Position numbers and translations under genes: made by a program. Under the pieces are notes generated by a model. It saw nothing but the letters and a program-made list of their open reading frames with translations, was not told the DNA's origin and ran no database searches. Below, piece by piece: positions 23,441 to 33,800 of a stretch of 64,000 nt of DNA. The DNA is from Norana najaformis (lineage: Eukaryota; Annelida; Clitellata; Crassiclitellata; Hormogastridae), in the NCBI GenBank assembly GCA_964023275.1, contig OZ029925.1, positions 7,683,913-7,747,912 on the forward strand, written 5' to 3'. The first letter of the stretch is position 1. The number at the start of each line of letters is the position of its first letter.

Positions 23441-23972
23441 TCCCTGACATCTGTTTTCCATCGCCTACGCCTCACATACGTCCTGACAAGCCGTCTTTTA
23501 TTTCTTTCGAATGCTTTTCCGTTTGCTTATCGACGGCCATTAATTAAAGCCGAGTATTCGGACGGCTTTATTGATCGACCAACCAACGGCTTTTTAAAGA
23601 TAAGCTAACGAGATTGTGAAGAAACCTGTTTCTCCCAACCTTCATCTGGCTCCCTGTAGAAGCCGAACGACCACCTCTGCAGCGCCACATTGAGCATCCA
23701 TCCTCCAGTGGTAATACCTCTCGTGTATTACCTCACCTCATCAAAGCATAGGCCTTTCTGTGCTTTCTAGTCTTCCAGCTTTCTCCAATTACCTCCGCCT
23801 TGAACTCCCTTCTCATTTTCCTCTTGTTTTTGTTCCTTCTATTCCTCCATTCGTCTTTCCTCATTTTCTTCTCCCGCGTCTATATATCTCCTCTTAATCT
23901 GCTCTTCATATAGTTACCTCTTTTTCTTTGTCTTCTTCCATTCTCTTTTATCTCTTTTATCTCTATGTGTAT
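23441..23972. other. LZTS intron 2 DNA without recognised feature
   Basis: Pyrimidine-rich, unique-looking intronic DNA (CTTTTCTTC and CTCCTC stretches at 23,760-23,960). Confidence 0.4.
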
Positions 23973-24185
23973 ACCAGGGCAGATTTTTTTTCGAAATTTC
24001 GGCTTCACATACGTCATCTAGCGCAGTCAGCTATAATAAGGACACCTACCGCACACTGTCCGTGGAAAGATCAGACGGTGAGGGAGATTACTGCATGGCT
24101 ACCCGCCCTCATATGCGGAGGCTGAGAAAACTGAAGTGGCTAACAGTTCATATCTATGGCTACTTCTCAGGACAGCCTAAGGGAC
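23973..24185 (+). mobile_element. SINE family C copy
   Basis: CCAGGGCAGA, TTTCGAAATTTCGGCTTCAC, CGCACACTGTCCGTGG, AGATCAGACGGTGAGGGAG, CGCCCTCATATGCGGAGGCT and GAAAACTGAAGTGGCTAACA align with 26,936-27,140. The tRNA-like head is not recognisable in this copy. Confidence 0.7.
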
Positions 24186-24514
24186 TGCTTAACAATAATA
24201 AAGAAAATGAACAAATAACAAAATAAATAAAACATACCGTCCCCTAGTAAGTAAATAAGTAAGTATGTATGTATGTAATGCATTTGTTAAAACGCCATGT
24301 GTTCATGACATCGGCTGAGCGAGGAATCGTAGGCGTGGACAAACACACAAACAATTAAATACGTAACACTGTAAACAAATTAAGGAAGATGCGCAGCCAG
24401 AAAGACAGACATACAGAATGACACTCAACCACGAAGACAGACATACAGAATTGCACATAAACATAGCGCTATATATAGTTTTATCTTCCTACCTACCTCC
24501 TGTCAATCCTGCTT

Positions 24515-24590
24515 GCCTTTCTGCCTGTATTATGCATTTTGACAACGGCGCTATAGAAGTCATCAGATTAGATTAGTATCCTTTCCTCTT
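24515..24590 (+). mobile_element. SINE family H tail
   Basis: ATTATGCATTTTGACAACGG then CGCTATAGAAGTCATCAGAT and a short TTAGA tail. Confidence 0.65.
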
Positions 24591-24787
24591 GCTTATAAGC
24601 TTCCAGATTATCTCCATACGCCTTTTTCCTTTTTCTATTTAAGGCTTCCATCATCTTTTGTCGTTCATGCATTCATAACACATCTTCCATTTCATAAAAA
24701 CGACAAAACGTCTAACAAAGTGGTAAATGCATAAACTATCCACTAGAAATATACATCTGCAAAAATAAACACATAATCCATCTACCG

Positions 24788-24792
<5 letters not shown>

Positions 24793-24885
<93 letters not shown>
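24793..24885. repeat. (TA)n microsatellite
   Basis: Two long TA runs separated by AATATA; intronic. Confidence 0.95.
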
Positions 24886-24886
<1 letters not shown>

Positions 24887-25046
24887 ATCCCCGTATATAT
24901 AATAAAGTCCAGTGAAGAGGCTATATACTTATCTATCCAATGGATATTATATATATCCGTATGTCCAATATGTTTATATATGTCCATCCATCAAATGAAT
25001 AGTGCTTAGGTAATGGACGTATATCTTGCACTTTATCCTAGACTAT

Positions 25047-25165
<119 letters not shown>

Positions 25166-25404
25166 GATGCAAAGCCATGAATGCCGAATTGTCTAAAGAT
25201 ACGGATATTAAGATATCAGGTCAATCGTTGGTCCTAATCGCTTTCCATAGAACTGCATCTGTATACGAGGCGAGAATGTTGCAGCTTACTCTCTGATTAG
25301 ATCTTCGGAGAGGTGCCGTATACGTTTACTAATACAATATGCAATATAAAATAATGCAATATACAGTACGATATATTATCGAATGATGGTGGTTGAGCCG
25401 TCTA

Positions 25405-25605
25405 TGCATATATATATATATATCGTATTATATATTGTATTAGTAAATTTATACAAAATCTAGAAAGATCCATGCAATTATACAGTATATATATGTATAT
25501 ATACATATGTATATATATATATACATATATGTATACGTATGTATGTAAATATACATATATGTATATGTATGTATATATATATACACATACATATACATAT
25601 ATATG
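25405..25605. repeat. (TA)n/(ATGT)n tract
   Basis: TATATATG and ACATATAT repeats; the Tyr/Ile/Met frames on both strands are spurious. Confidence 0.9.
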
Positions 25606-25689
25606 CTGCCTTCCTTTCGAGTTGCATTTTCTGCCTTTAGGAACATTCCATGCACCATTTATCAATGCTGGGCAACTCATCTTACTAGA

Positions 25690-25745
25690 TATCTGGAACC
25701 GGCGCTATATAAATTTACTGGAGGAATTAATAATATACATATGTA
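25690..25745 (+). mobile_element. SINE 3'-tail fragment
   Basis: GGAACCGGCGCTATATAAAT followed by a short AT-rich tail. Confidence 0.5.
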
Positions 25746-26028
25746 ATCATAAAAACAGTATATTATAGTTTACATATTTAGCACCTCTGTGGAGTTTATG
25801 TTGAAGAGACAACTATATGATTAAAACATAATTATTACATAAATACAAATAAATATTTACATGGTAAATGAAGACAGTGAATATAACATGAAATAGTACA
25901 TTATTACATGTAATAATGATTGATGTGTATTTTTTCGTGTAATGTGAGAGATGAACGGCCAGCATATAGACTAAATCATGACCTCTTCGTGACCCCGTAA
26001 CCTTTGCCTGACGTTTTTCGTTGTGCAG

Positions 26029-26262
26029 AGCAGCTGGATAGACTTCGTCTTGAGAACGAGGCCCTCGAGGGGAGGGTTGAGCGCCTGGAAAGCAACCTTC
26101 GAACTTCGACAGCCAACGAAGCCCAGCTACAAGCCTTAAACAACGAGAAACAGGAGGAACTGGAGCACCTGAGGGTCCAGCTGATGAATGCCACCGCGCC
26201 ACTCCCGTCCAATGCTGCCACGAAGGAAGACTTAAACAGCGAACCTACTGGAACTCAACCTG
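26029..26262 (+). CDS. LZTS: LZTS/Fez1-family protein, exon 3 (residues 636-714)
   Basis: Acceptor TCGTTGTGCAG|AG has a good pyrimidine tract and enters in phase 1. It continues the coiled coil (EQLDRLRLENEALEGRVERL, then NEKQEELEHLRVQL) and ends in a short Thr/Pro-rich linker. The donor CTG|GTACGTG leaves in phase 1. The central Fez1 coiled coil is shorter than in vertebrate LZTS1, so one further exon may have been missed in the introns, or this branch is simply shorter. The donor lies in the first unit of a ten-copy 20-bp tandem repeat (26,261-26,460). Confidence 0.8.
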
Positions 26263-26460
26263 GTACGTGAAAACTCAGATTGGTACGTTAACTCTCAGGA
26301 TGGTACGTTAACGCTCAGATTGGTACGTTAACTCTCAGGATGGTACGTTAACGCTCAGATTGGTACGTTAACTCTCAGGATGGTACGTTAACGCTCAGAT
26401 TGGTATGTTAACTCTCAGGATGGTACGTTAACGCTCAGATTGGTATGTTAACTCTCAGGA
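26261..26460 (+). repeat. Perfect-register 20-bp x 10 minisatellite containing the LZTS exon 3 donor
   Basis: Ten contiguous 20-bp units of the form TGGTACGTTAACKCTCAGRW. Unit 1 (26,261-26,280) contains the functional-looking splice donor GGTACGTGA at 26,263. Units 2-10 keep GGTACGTTA, or GGTATGTTA in two of them, so nine further donor-like sites follow. Confidence 0.95.
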
Positions 26461-26569
26461 TGGTTGGCCTATATATAAAAGCTCATTCTGGTACCAAGTG
26501 CTGAGACTGGTAGGTTAAAGTAAGGGCTCAGTCAGGTATGTGATAAATCAACATACAGAGACAATAAAT

Positions 26570-26810
26570 TAGCATGACCAGTAGGTGCAGTCAGGTCATG
26601 TCAAGTCAGATCATATATTTGAGTTGGGTAAAACCAGGCAAGGGCAAATAAGGTCACTTTAAGTAAATAAGGTAAGGTTAATTAAATAAGGTCAGGTTAA
26701 GTAATGTAGTGTAAAGGAAAAAGTGAAACCGGGTCAGGTTTGGTAAAGTCAGATAAGGCAAGGTTACGTCAGGTCTGATTGGACTGGGTCGGATAGTATA
26801 CAGTTCTTAA
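26570..26810. repeat. Degenerate (AGGTCA/AAGTA)n tract
   Basis: Imperfect AGGTCAAGT, GGTCAGGTT and TAAGGTMA pentamers and decamers, the reverse complement of the CCTTA/CCTGA type. Confidence 0.6.
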
Positions 26811-26935
26811 TTCTGCATATATTCAACACAGAAAGTATGTGTATATGTGTATGTATTTGCATATGTATTTGTGTGTGTTTATGTATATGTGACTCGCCAT
26901 ATATAGATTTTACATGTTATTTTTGGCATATTCTT

Positions 26936-27140
26936 GTATGGATGTGATAATCTAGTGGTTAGCATGCTGGAATGTCAGTTAAAAGGTTGGGGATTCAAAT
27001 CCCCTCCAGGGTAGAAATTTCGAGATTTTGGCTGCACTGAGCGTACACTGTCAGTGAGAAGATCAGGTGGTGAGCAAGACAACTGGCCACCTGCCCTCAT
27101 ATGCCGAGGCTAAGAAAAATGAAGTTGCTAACATTTTATT
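26936..27140 (+). mobile_element. SINE family C, full copy with tRNA-like head
   Basis: The head ATCTAGTGGTTAGCATGCTG (A-box-like) and GGGATTCAAATCCCC (B-box-like) give a tRNA-like 5' end. The family-C body follows: TTCGAGATTTTGGCTGCACT, ACACTGTCAGTGAG, CCCTCATATGCCGAGGCTAA and TGAAGTTGCTAACA. It sits in LZTS intron 3 about 100 bp before exon 4. Confidence 0.75.
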
Positions 27141-27238
27141 TCCATGGCAGCCTGTCAGAGCTACTAGCTTAGAGTACTGGTCTTCTTCGTCTTGTGTTGA
27201 ATTGCAGCTTTCATTTATAGGCGGTTTGTTTGCTTTAG

Positions 27239-27765
27239 CCACAGCTGACAGAGGCACCGAAGCTGTTAAGAACGATGCAGGGGAAAGAGAGGAGGAGACT
27301 GATAGGCTTCGGCTGTCATCGCCGAAGAGCAACGAAGAGGATGAGGAGGAGGAGGAAGAAGTTGAGAATGAGAATAACGAGGAAGCGCAAGAGGAAGACA
27401 CGTCTGCGCCGCTGAGCACCATCTGTCGACAAACTTCCTCTTCCGGTTCGGGCAGTGATGAAATCATTCGAAGACTCGAGGTGGAGCTGAAAGAGACGCG
27501 TATCCAGCTGATGGAGGCGGAACATCGGATGCGGACGGATCAGGAACAGTGGTTGGACGAGAAGAAGAAAGTGATCGCATATCAGAAACAGCTTCAGCTC
27601 AACTACATCCAGATGGTACAGCGCAACAAGCTGCTCCAACAGGAGACGCACCAGCTCGCACTGGAGCTCGAACGACAGCATATTCGCCAGGTGGACGCTG
27701 AAGCGTTGGCCTCACCAGCGCCCCTAGCGAATGCTGATGTAACTACGTGCGCTGACGTAACGTAG
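27239..27765 (+). CDS. LZTS: LZTS/Fez1-family protein, exon 4 with C-terminal signature (residues 714-888)
   Basis: The terminal exon contains the diagnostic Fez1 C-terminal segment at about 818-848: WLDEKKKVIAYQKQLQLNY followed by QMVQRNKLLQQETHQLA. Vertebrate LZTS proteins carry W-x-x-EKEKVIxYQKQLQxxY and a downstream RN-x-x-L motif there. Before it are an acidic Glu/Asp/Asn stretch (about 745-767) and another coiled-coil segment (EIIRRLEVELKETRIQLMEA). Phase requires an acceptor leaving two bases; candidates are ATAG (exon from 27,221), TTTAG (27,239, used here) and CACAG (27,245), which differ only in a few linker residues. Stop TAG at 27,763-27,765. A vertebrate-like PDZ-binding C-terminus is not evident. 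Confidence 0.85.
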
Positions 27766-28400
27766 GCTGCTCGAACTAGAATACTGACGCATTCGTCGTA
27801 GGGAGACTTTAGTAAAGCCGTGAGCCTTTAGTAAGACCTGTTTGTTTGTAAGAGGGGAGGGCAAGTAAGCAAGGTCGTACTTAATTTTGCCGATTTTGCC
27901 AAGCATGGGATTAGTGAGGAAAAAATTGTCTTTTTTGATGTTTCAGAGTTCAATTGTACAATTGTATGTTGAGTTGTTTTGGATGCCTTTTTGTTTTCGA
28001 CAGTTTTTGACGTTTTTTTAGTTTCTTGGATTTTTATGGTTTGATTACCTTCCTAGTTTCCCGATTGTGTCGTTACCTCTTTTATTTTAAAAGTTTGTGA
28101 TCAACCCCTCACCCTAACTCTTTGAGTTGGGGAGACTAAAGGACATATCTTCTGCAACATCAAATGGAGGTCATGGTTGGACTGTGTCTAGATCTGTCTT
28201 TGACTGAGGCAGTAAGACTTTAGTAAGGCAGTAAGATTTCAGTAAGAAAATCAGTGTATATCGGTAGGGATGACGAAACTGCAACAGTAGATTATTTGCA
28301 ATAGTTTTAAATACATTTGTTACAAACTTGGAGGTTCAAAAGTCTCTTCCATTGACAACCAGTGATAGAAAATAAAAAATAAAATAAGAAACCGCTGGAA
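27766..28400 (+). other. Likely LZTS 3' UTR with poly(A) signal
   Basis: Unique T-rich sequence after the LZTS stop. The first AATAAA hexamer on this strand is at 28,371 and is followed by further AATAAAATAAG. A SINE-B begins 40 bp later, so the transcript probably ends at about 28,390-28,430. Confidence 0.5.
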
Positions 28401-28437
28401 GTCAAAGGCAGAACAGTTCACTAATGAATCAGAGTTA

Positions 28438-28700
28438 ATATAAATATTTTTTATAGCGACCGTATGGCCTCGACCCTGCTCATTTTCAATGAAATCATTT
28501 GATGAGATCCTTCACCACCGCTGCCCGGTTGAATGGGCGCCACGCCATGTAAGGTCCCCGTCTATTTAAGGTTCCCATGTATACGGACTGTGCTAGCCCG
28601 AGATTCAAATCTGAAATAGGCTACGACAAGGATGCGAACCGGCATCCTCGCGCACAGAGGCGCCTTGACGTACGCTTTAACCAATGTAGCTGACTAGGCT
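28438..28700 (-). mobile_element. SINE family B, full copy
   Basis: On the minus strand it starts with a tRNA-like head, TAGTCAGCTACATTGGTTAA (A-box-like) and GATGCCGGTTCGCATCC (B-box), then the SINE-B body and 3' end GGTCGCTATAAAAAATATTT. It is the best-preserved copy in the window. Confidence 0.8.
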
Positions 28701-28837
28701 CGTATGGATTAGCTTCGTTAATAGCACTGCATCGGATAAAAGACGAAATACTGAAACTTCTAATAGAAGTTAAGTGAACTTTTAAGTTAAACTGAAAGGA
28801 AATTTAGCGTTTTGTAACACAAGCAGAGGTTTTAATG

Positions 28838-28925
28838 TATGTGTGTGCATGTATTTATGCGTGTATGTATGGACGTGTGCTTGTGTATGTATGTATGTAT
28901 GAAATTGTATGTATGTATATATGTA
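28838..28925. repeat. (GTAT)n microsatellite
   Basis: Interrupted GTAT/GTGT tetramers. Confidence 0.85.
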
Positions 28926-28937
28926 TTGTTGTATCTA

Positions 28938-29005
28938 CACACTTGATATAGCGCCTTTTAAGCGCCTCACATAATGCTGGTATTTAAAGACGACTTCACC
29001 ATCAT
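28938..29005 (-). mobile_element. SINE 3'-tail fragment (family G-like)
   Basis: On minus it ends GTGAGGCGCTTAAAAGGCGC then TATATCAAGTG, resembling the tail at 58.35 kb. Confidence 0.45.
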
Positions 29006-29046
29006 ACGTTGCATAACAGATTTACCACTCGTTTGTTCGTTATTTA

Positions 29047-29155
29047 GTCAGTCAGTCAGTCAGTCAGTCAGTCAGTTAGCCATTAACTAAGTCAGTCGGT
29101 CGGTCGGTCGGTCGGTCGGTCGGTCGGTCGGTCGGTCGGTCGGTCGGTCGGCCGG
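29047..29155. repeat. (CAGT)n and (CGGT)n microsatellites
   Basis: Seven CAGT units, a short unique link, then about 13 perfect CGGT units ending CGGCCGGCC. Confidence 0.95.
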
Positions 29156-30621
29156 CCATTAAGTTAGATTGAGCGATCAGCGATGGGAGTTTATTTGGGA
29201 TTGAGAGGAGCAAAACGGATGACTGCCAAACGAAACAGCATCGAAGACCACGTGAAGCTGCTGTGAATGACTATGAATCATTACTCAATTTGTCACAGTC
29301 TCCGAATTACTAAACATTAGAACCATTCGAAGCATCCGTTTAATTTAAATTACCCGGAAGATTATTCTGGCACTCGCATGCAAAGCGTCCATATATCGCA
29401 ATTGTCCCTAAGTAGCACCATTCCTTAATCTATTGTGCAGATACTCGCGTAGGGACTTCCTAAATACGCCCCTACCTGGCCTGCTTTCCTGCCTCCGTCC
29501 GTGGCCTGCTTTCCTGCCTCCGTCCGTGGCCGTGTGTCAGTTTAGGAACGTAGTAATCTGGGCACTTCATTCATCTCTCCACTCATCGGGTGTTTATTCA
29601 TGTGCTAATAACCTTCAATATCCTTCATTTTATTCTGTCGCTCGTTTTCTGCAACATTTCAACTTCATTCACCCGGGGTCTTGCCCCTCTGCCCCATTCC
29701 GTTCCCCGGCACAAAGCATAACATGCGACCACTCTCCCCTCCCTTCCGTTCCCTCTTTCCCCATTCCAGTCCGGTTCAGTTACCCCCATACGGCGGGCAA
29801 GCGATCGCTGCAACCAAGGGACGATTTTCCGATTGAAAGGCTTTCGAAGCACAATTGTCTCAAACGGAAGTTTTGGCGATCAGGTCTGCCTTTCAGCGTC
29901 GGATTTAAGCGAGGTGCTCTAAAGCTGCTCGTCATTAACGAGGTATAATTGCATCGCATGATCGCTGCCATTCAGCTGATTTTTCAATCGGCCGTATCGC
30001 CTTGCTCGCCTGCAGTGATCAACGCCGTCTGTCACTGGCTCGACATGCATGCAAGCAGCGATTCGCTTCCCTTCGAAGCCGATTCGATTGACACGCATTT
30101 AACCAGATCATGATAGATGGATGCTTATATCGCTATATACAACTAAACACACACACTTGCATAATTATAGATGATATATGTAATGCCTCTGTTGGGCCCA
30201 GATGTGTGTATTAACGATGAGAGGCAGTGGTGTAGTTATACGGGACGGAATGTCGAGTTGTATAGAGACTGTGACTTCTTCCCGAAATTCGACTGGAGAA
30301 ATTAATCCCAGGAAATTAGTCCCACTGACGCAGTTCATTATTTTCTGGAACTGGCTCGCTTATTCACTCGCCGCAGTTCGAATGTTATGTGGTCAAACTT
30401 AATTGCATCATCCGAATATGTATATATGCATTTATACGTTTATATATATGCAAGTATAAATACAGACGCATGTTAAGCTACATAAATATATATAATTGCC
30501 ATAGTCTACACGTTTCAATTCGATAGTTGTATTCGGTAGATTCATTCAATTTGCAATGATTTCAAACGCCTCAGATGCGACATCGATTCCGCAAGAGTTC
30601 ATAGCCATTGAAACGTCTGTA
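29156..30621. other. Intergenic DNA; one unassigned 171-codon open frame (29,433-29,948, +)
   Basis: The frame at 29,433-29,948 starts with a non-ATG codon, is Ser/Pro/Phe-rich, includes a duplicated CCTGCCTCCGTCCGTGGCC block (29,479-29,530) and matches no family I recognise. Splice context is absent. I do not call it a gene. The rest is unique AT-rich DNA. Confidence 0.35.
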
Positions 30622-30840
30622 GTAAGCGTAATCGTAAGCTCGAGATATGGCGCCCATAGAAAGCTAAGTCGCGGGAACCAACTTATTCACAGACCCTCAG
30701 TCAAAAATCAAAATCGACAGTCAGGAAGTTTTCGGTTTCAAGTGAAGATCCAGGAATCAGGCAGACAGACAGTCAGACGACTACGGTGGATGGTGTTTGG
30801 AATTGGAGCGGAAAGAGAGATAAGAGGAAGAGTGTAGTTA
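30622..30840 (-). mobile_element. SINE family A copy
   Basis: On minus: CTCTTCCTCTTATCTCTCTT, CACCATCCACCGTAGTCGTC, TGAAACCGAAAACTTCCTGA, GGTTCCCGCGACTTAGCTTT, then GGGCGCCATATCTCGAGCTT and a degenerate GATTAC tail. Confidence 0.8.
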
Positions 30841-31051
30841 AAGATCCCCGTGGCCCCTAGGACAAAGTTGAAAGTTCATCTTCCTCCTCTCTCCTCTATC
30901 CCTTTTCAGGCAAATGTTGCTTTGGGATTAGTATTTTCACGATGTAGGCCAAACTTCTCATCTGTCTTTTTCATGGGGTAAACGACATATTCGGGGTCTG
31001 GAACGAGACTTTACAGTTTGATAAGTTTATTCGTAGTAGTAGCTCATATAT

Positions 31052-31166
31052 ACCCTTTTGTCTGTTGATTTTGCTTTGACTGAGCGCCTGTAAATATGCT
31101 GGTTCCCGCGACTTGGCTTTCGTTGGGAGCTGTAGAAATCTCGAGATTACGATTACGATTACGATA
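31052..31166 (+). mobile_element. SINE family A, 5'-truncated
   Basis: Starts mid-element at TTTTGTCTGTTGATTTTGC, runs through TGACTGAGCGCCTGTAAATA, TTCCCGCGACTTGGCTTTCG and AGCTGTAGAAATCTCGAG, and ends in (GATTAC)3. The loss of 5' sequence with an intact tail is typical of LINE-driven retroposition. Confidence 0.8.
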
Positions 31167-31287
31167 TGTATATGACTTAACATGCATATAGGTCTACATG
31201 AATATTATGCGCCTGGTTGCGAGGTGTACTAGCTCTAGAACGGGCCCATTGCGCAAAGACCTTGGTGTCTATACCAGATACACCCCT

Positions 31288-31519
31288 TCTTCCTCTTATC
31301 TCTCTCTCTCCTCTCCAACCCCAAACACCACACCCCATAGCTGCCATGGCACGCTGTCTCTCCGTCTGACTTTTGGATCTTGACCTGGAACCGAACCCTT
31401 TTGCCTATCAATTTTGTTTTGGCTAAGCGCCTGTGAATAAGCCGGTCCATCCCCGCGACTTGGCTTTCGTTGGGCAATGTAGAAATCTCGGAATTACGAT
31501 TACGATTATGATTACGATT
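31288..31519 (+). mobile_element. SINE family A copy with (GATTAC)n tail
   Basis: CTTCCTCTTATCTCTCTC, CTGTCTCTCCGTCTGACTTT, TGACCTGGAACCGAACCC, GGCTAAGCGCCTGTGAATAA, CGCGACTTGGCTTTCGTTGG, AATGTAGAAATCTCGGAATT and a GATTAC-type tail. Confidence 0.8.
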
Positions 31520-31619
31520 TTGTTCGCTAGTCGGGCGTAAGCCTGAGCTGGTCTGGACTTGTAGGTATACGCCGTCGTCGTTCGGGTCCAGGTCTTAAGG
31601 AAACTGTTTGAACTTATGA

Positions 31620-32047
31620 TCTTTGATTGCGTCGATTTCGTCAACGTATTTCTGGATCTAAGAAAAATCTGCGGTGACGTCATCTTATGAGCGAGACGTC
31701 ACAATTAACCTATGCACATTTTCGTGACGCCATTAACGCTGCGGCGCCGTCACCAAACCGGCAGCTTTAATTATTGTAAGTTTTTTGGACGTCGTGATAC
31801 ATGCAATGAGACAATTTTGCGAAAATTATAATATGATGACGTCATCGTGTCACTTCATAATCGTCCTATGTATGTTTTCGTTACGTCACAAAAGCTGCGA
31901 TGACGTCACTGAACTTAAGCCATCTAAGCTTATTTCTGGACGTCAAAATACACGCAATGAGGCAATTTTGTGGAAACCTTATTAATATCATCAACGAGGA
32001 CGTCACCGTACTGGCGATGACGTCATTCCCGGAAGACAATGATGTCT
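31620..32047. repeat. 156-bp tandem repeat with TGACGTCA palindromes just 3' of EMX
   Basis: Two units starting at 31,709 and 31,865 (CCTATG...TTTTCGT...) are collinear, with GCAATGAGRCAATTTTG and GGACGTC blocks in each. A more diverged partial unit lies before 31,709. TGACGTCA or GACGTCAC half-palindromes occur near 31,674, 31,694, 31,837, 31,900, 31,998 and 32,019. On the EMX (minus) strand this is immediately after the stop codon, so it would be the start of the 3' UTR if transcribed. Confidence 0.85.
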
Positions 32048-32587
32048 TTATATTTGATTCGTTTCCGCTCTCCACCTGTTCACGTGGTGCGATGTCTTCG
32101 ATTTTTTCGGCAATGAGCCGTCTGTTTCGCCGCGGTAGAGCCGACCAGAAGCGGAAGTGCTTTTGCGGGCGACGGGCGCATGCGCGTCGGTGTGATGCTC
32201 CGGGGGTTGTCGGGACCGGTCGACGGAACGACAGTTGGAGCGGCTCGTATTCGATTCCTGGCTGGAGTCGCTGTTCTGTGTGTCCATTGCGCCGCCGTTA
32301 GCATCTGCCCTCAATCCCAGCTTCCGCAGCTGGTCTTCTGGCTGCGGAGAGTGATGGCGGATGCCGTGGTTGCTGATGTTGCTGGCGTGGCTGTCTCGTC
32401 GCTCGGAGGAAGAACAGGAGGAGGAAGAGGAGGCGGAGGAGAGCGTCTTTGGCGGCTGGGGAGTGGCCACATCTGGATTGATCTTGGGGTCTGAGTCGGA
32501 GGATGGTTCGTTTGGTCCTCTGCTGTCATCGTCCTCAGGTTTCGAACGCTTGTACTTCGTTCGGCGATTTTGAAACCAGACTTTGAC
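32048..32587 (-). CDS. emx: EMX homeobox protein, exon 3 (residues 277-455)
   Basis: Terminal exon of an EMX/empty-spiracles transcription factor. Acceptor TTTAAATGTAG|GTCAAAG enters in phase 0 exactly at the Q44/V45 homeodomain intron site. It encodes the end of helix 3 (VKVWFQNRRTKYKRSK, with W48, F49, Q50, N51, R53), an acidic stretch, a long Ser-rich linker and the C-terminal motif KKSKTSHHVNRWR. Vertebrate EMX proteins carry the similar HHINRWR motif, so the gene is EMX rather than another NK-like class. The linker is far longer than in vertebrates, where the motif follows the homeodomain by roughly 10-15 residues; here it is about 150 residues away. Stop TAA at 32,048-32,050. The frames open on plus are shadows. 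Confidence 0.93.
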   Translation of the reverse strand, partial: VKVWFQNRRTKYKRSKPEDDDSRGPNEPSSDSDPKINPDVATPQPPKTLSSASSSSSCSSSERRDSHASNISNHGIRHHSPQPEDQLRKLGLRADANGGAMDTQNSDSSQESNTSRSNCRSVDRSRQPPEHHTDAHAPVARKSTSASGRLYRGETDGSLPKKSKTSHHVNRWRAETNQI

Positions 32588-32879
32588 CTACATTTAAACA
32601 CAGAACACGAAACTGATGATGTAGACCACCTAAGACACGGTATACGTAATTCTTAAGGTAAAGTAAGATTAAGCAGAGTTATGTAAAGATGATTACACAG
32701 AATAATGTAATTATTCTGCTATTACACCGTAAACGCTGAGATAAGTAAGATAAGACACAATAAAGTTATCCTTAAGGAATGGTAAGATAAAGCAGAGTAA
32801 TGTACTATTAAACTGTAAGGACAGATGGTGCATAAAAATGTGAAGGGAAACATTAATGCATACACGCTTGCCGTCATAG

Positions 32880-33090
32880 AGACAGATAATCAGACAGACA
32901 GACTGACAGACAGGCAGGCAGACAGGCAGGCAGGCAGGCAGACAGACAGACAGACAGATATAGGCAGGCAGACAGAAAGAGATAGAAAGAGACAGGCAGA
33001 CAGACGGGCAGGTAGATAGGCAGGAAGACAGATAGACAGAAATGCAGGCTCCAGGCAGGCAGGCAGACAGGCAGACAGACAGAATCAGAA
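32880..33090. repeat. (CAGA/CAGG)n microsatellite
   Basis: Interrupted tetranucleotide tract about 200 bp long, within EMX intron 2. Confidence 0.95.
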
Positions 33091-33765
33091 TCAGAATTCA
33101 AGAAGAAAATCAGAAATGCGTAGTTTCGAGACGCACTTAAAAGCGCGCCTACAGAGAACGCCTGTAGTTCTACACAATACTACATCTTCCATTGTCTTGG
33201 CCCAAAACTTATTTACAAATTCTATAGAATTAGACGCGAATTGCTAAAATATGCGATTAATTAACTCTAAACGGCTGCAAATCCTCCTCTCTTCTCTTCC
33301 ACGTCCGCTTTTCACTGAAACTTGGAACAAGTGCGCTAGTAGCGATCAATCGCATAGATTTGCCCTTTCATAGAACAAAGAGAAGCCGCCGAACAATGGA
33401 ATCTGAAGACAATGGTTTTGCGCATTTCATTTCGTCGTGAGACGGATGCAGGAGTGCAGCTGAAGCTGGCACCGTTCAGATGCAAAGTTCCTTTGCTCAG
33501 TCAAGCGATAAATACTTGGGGTAATCGCATCCGACTTTTCTTCCCCAACCGAAAAGGCGCCTTTGCAAATGCATATCCATTGCTACACCCTAACATCGAT
33601 CCTCAGCTTCCATACGGACGTCTATAGCACATCAACTGGACTGGAAAAACGGATCGCAACTTGTGGCTTTCGTCCACAGGGAACTGGAGTAAACTGTGCT
33701 CTTGTAATTGCAGTGTCTGCTATAGCATGCCTCAGTCTGGTTCTATGAGAAAGCTCGTACACCCT

Positions 33766-33767
33766 TT

Positions 33768-33800
<33 letters not shown>

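Noticed and set aside
23037..23547. Plus-strand frame of 162 codons rich in His/Pro/Ser
   Set aside because: (ATCC)n microsatellite.
26936..27010. Possible functional tRNA gene
   Set aside because: A-box and B-box resemblance is clear, but the flanking body matches a dispersed repeat and no full cloverleaf with acceptor stem was found.
29100..29155. CRISPR-like or telomeric repeat
   Set aside because: Simple tetranucleotide array without spacers; not the metazoan telomere motif.
29433..29948. 171-codon open frame as a separate gene
   Set aside because: Non-ATG start, duplicated block inside, no recognised domain and no splice context.
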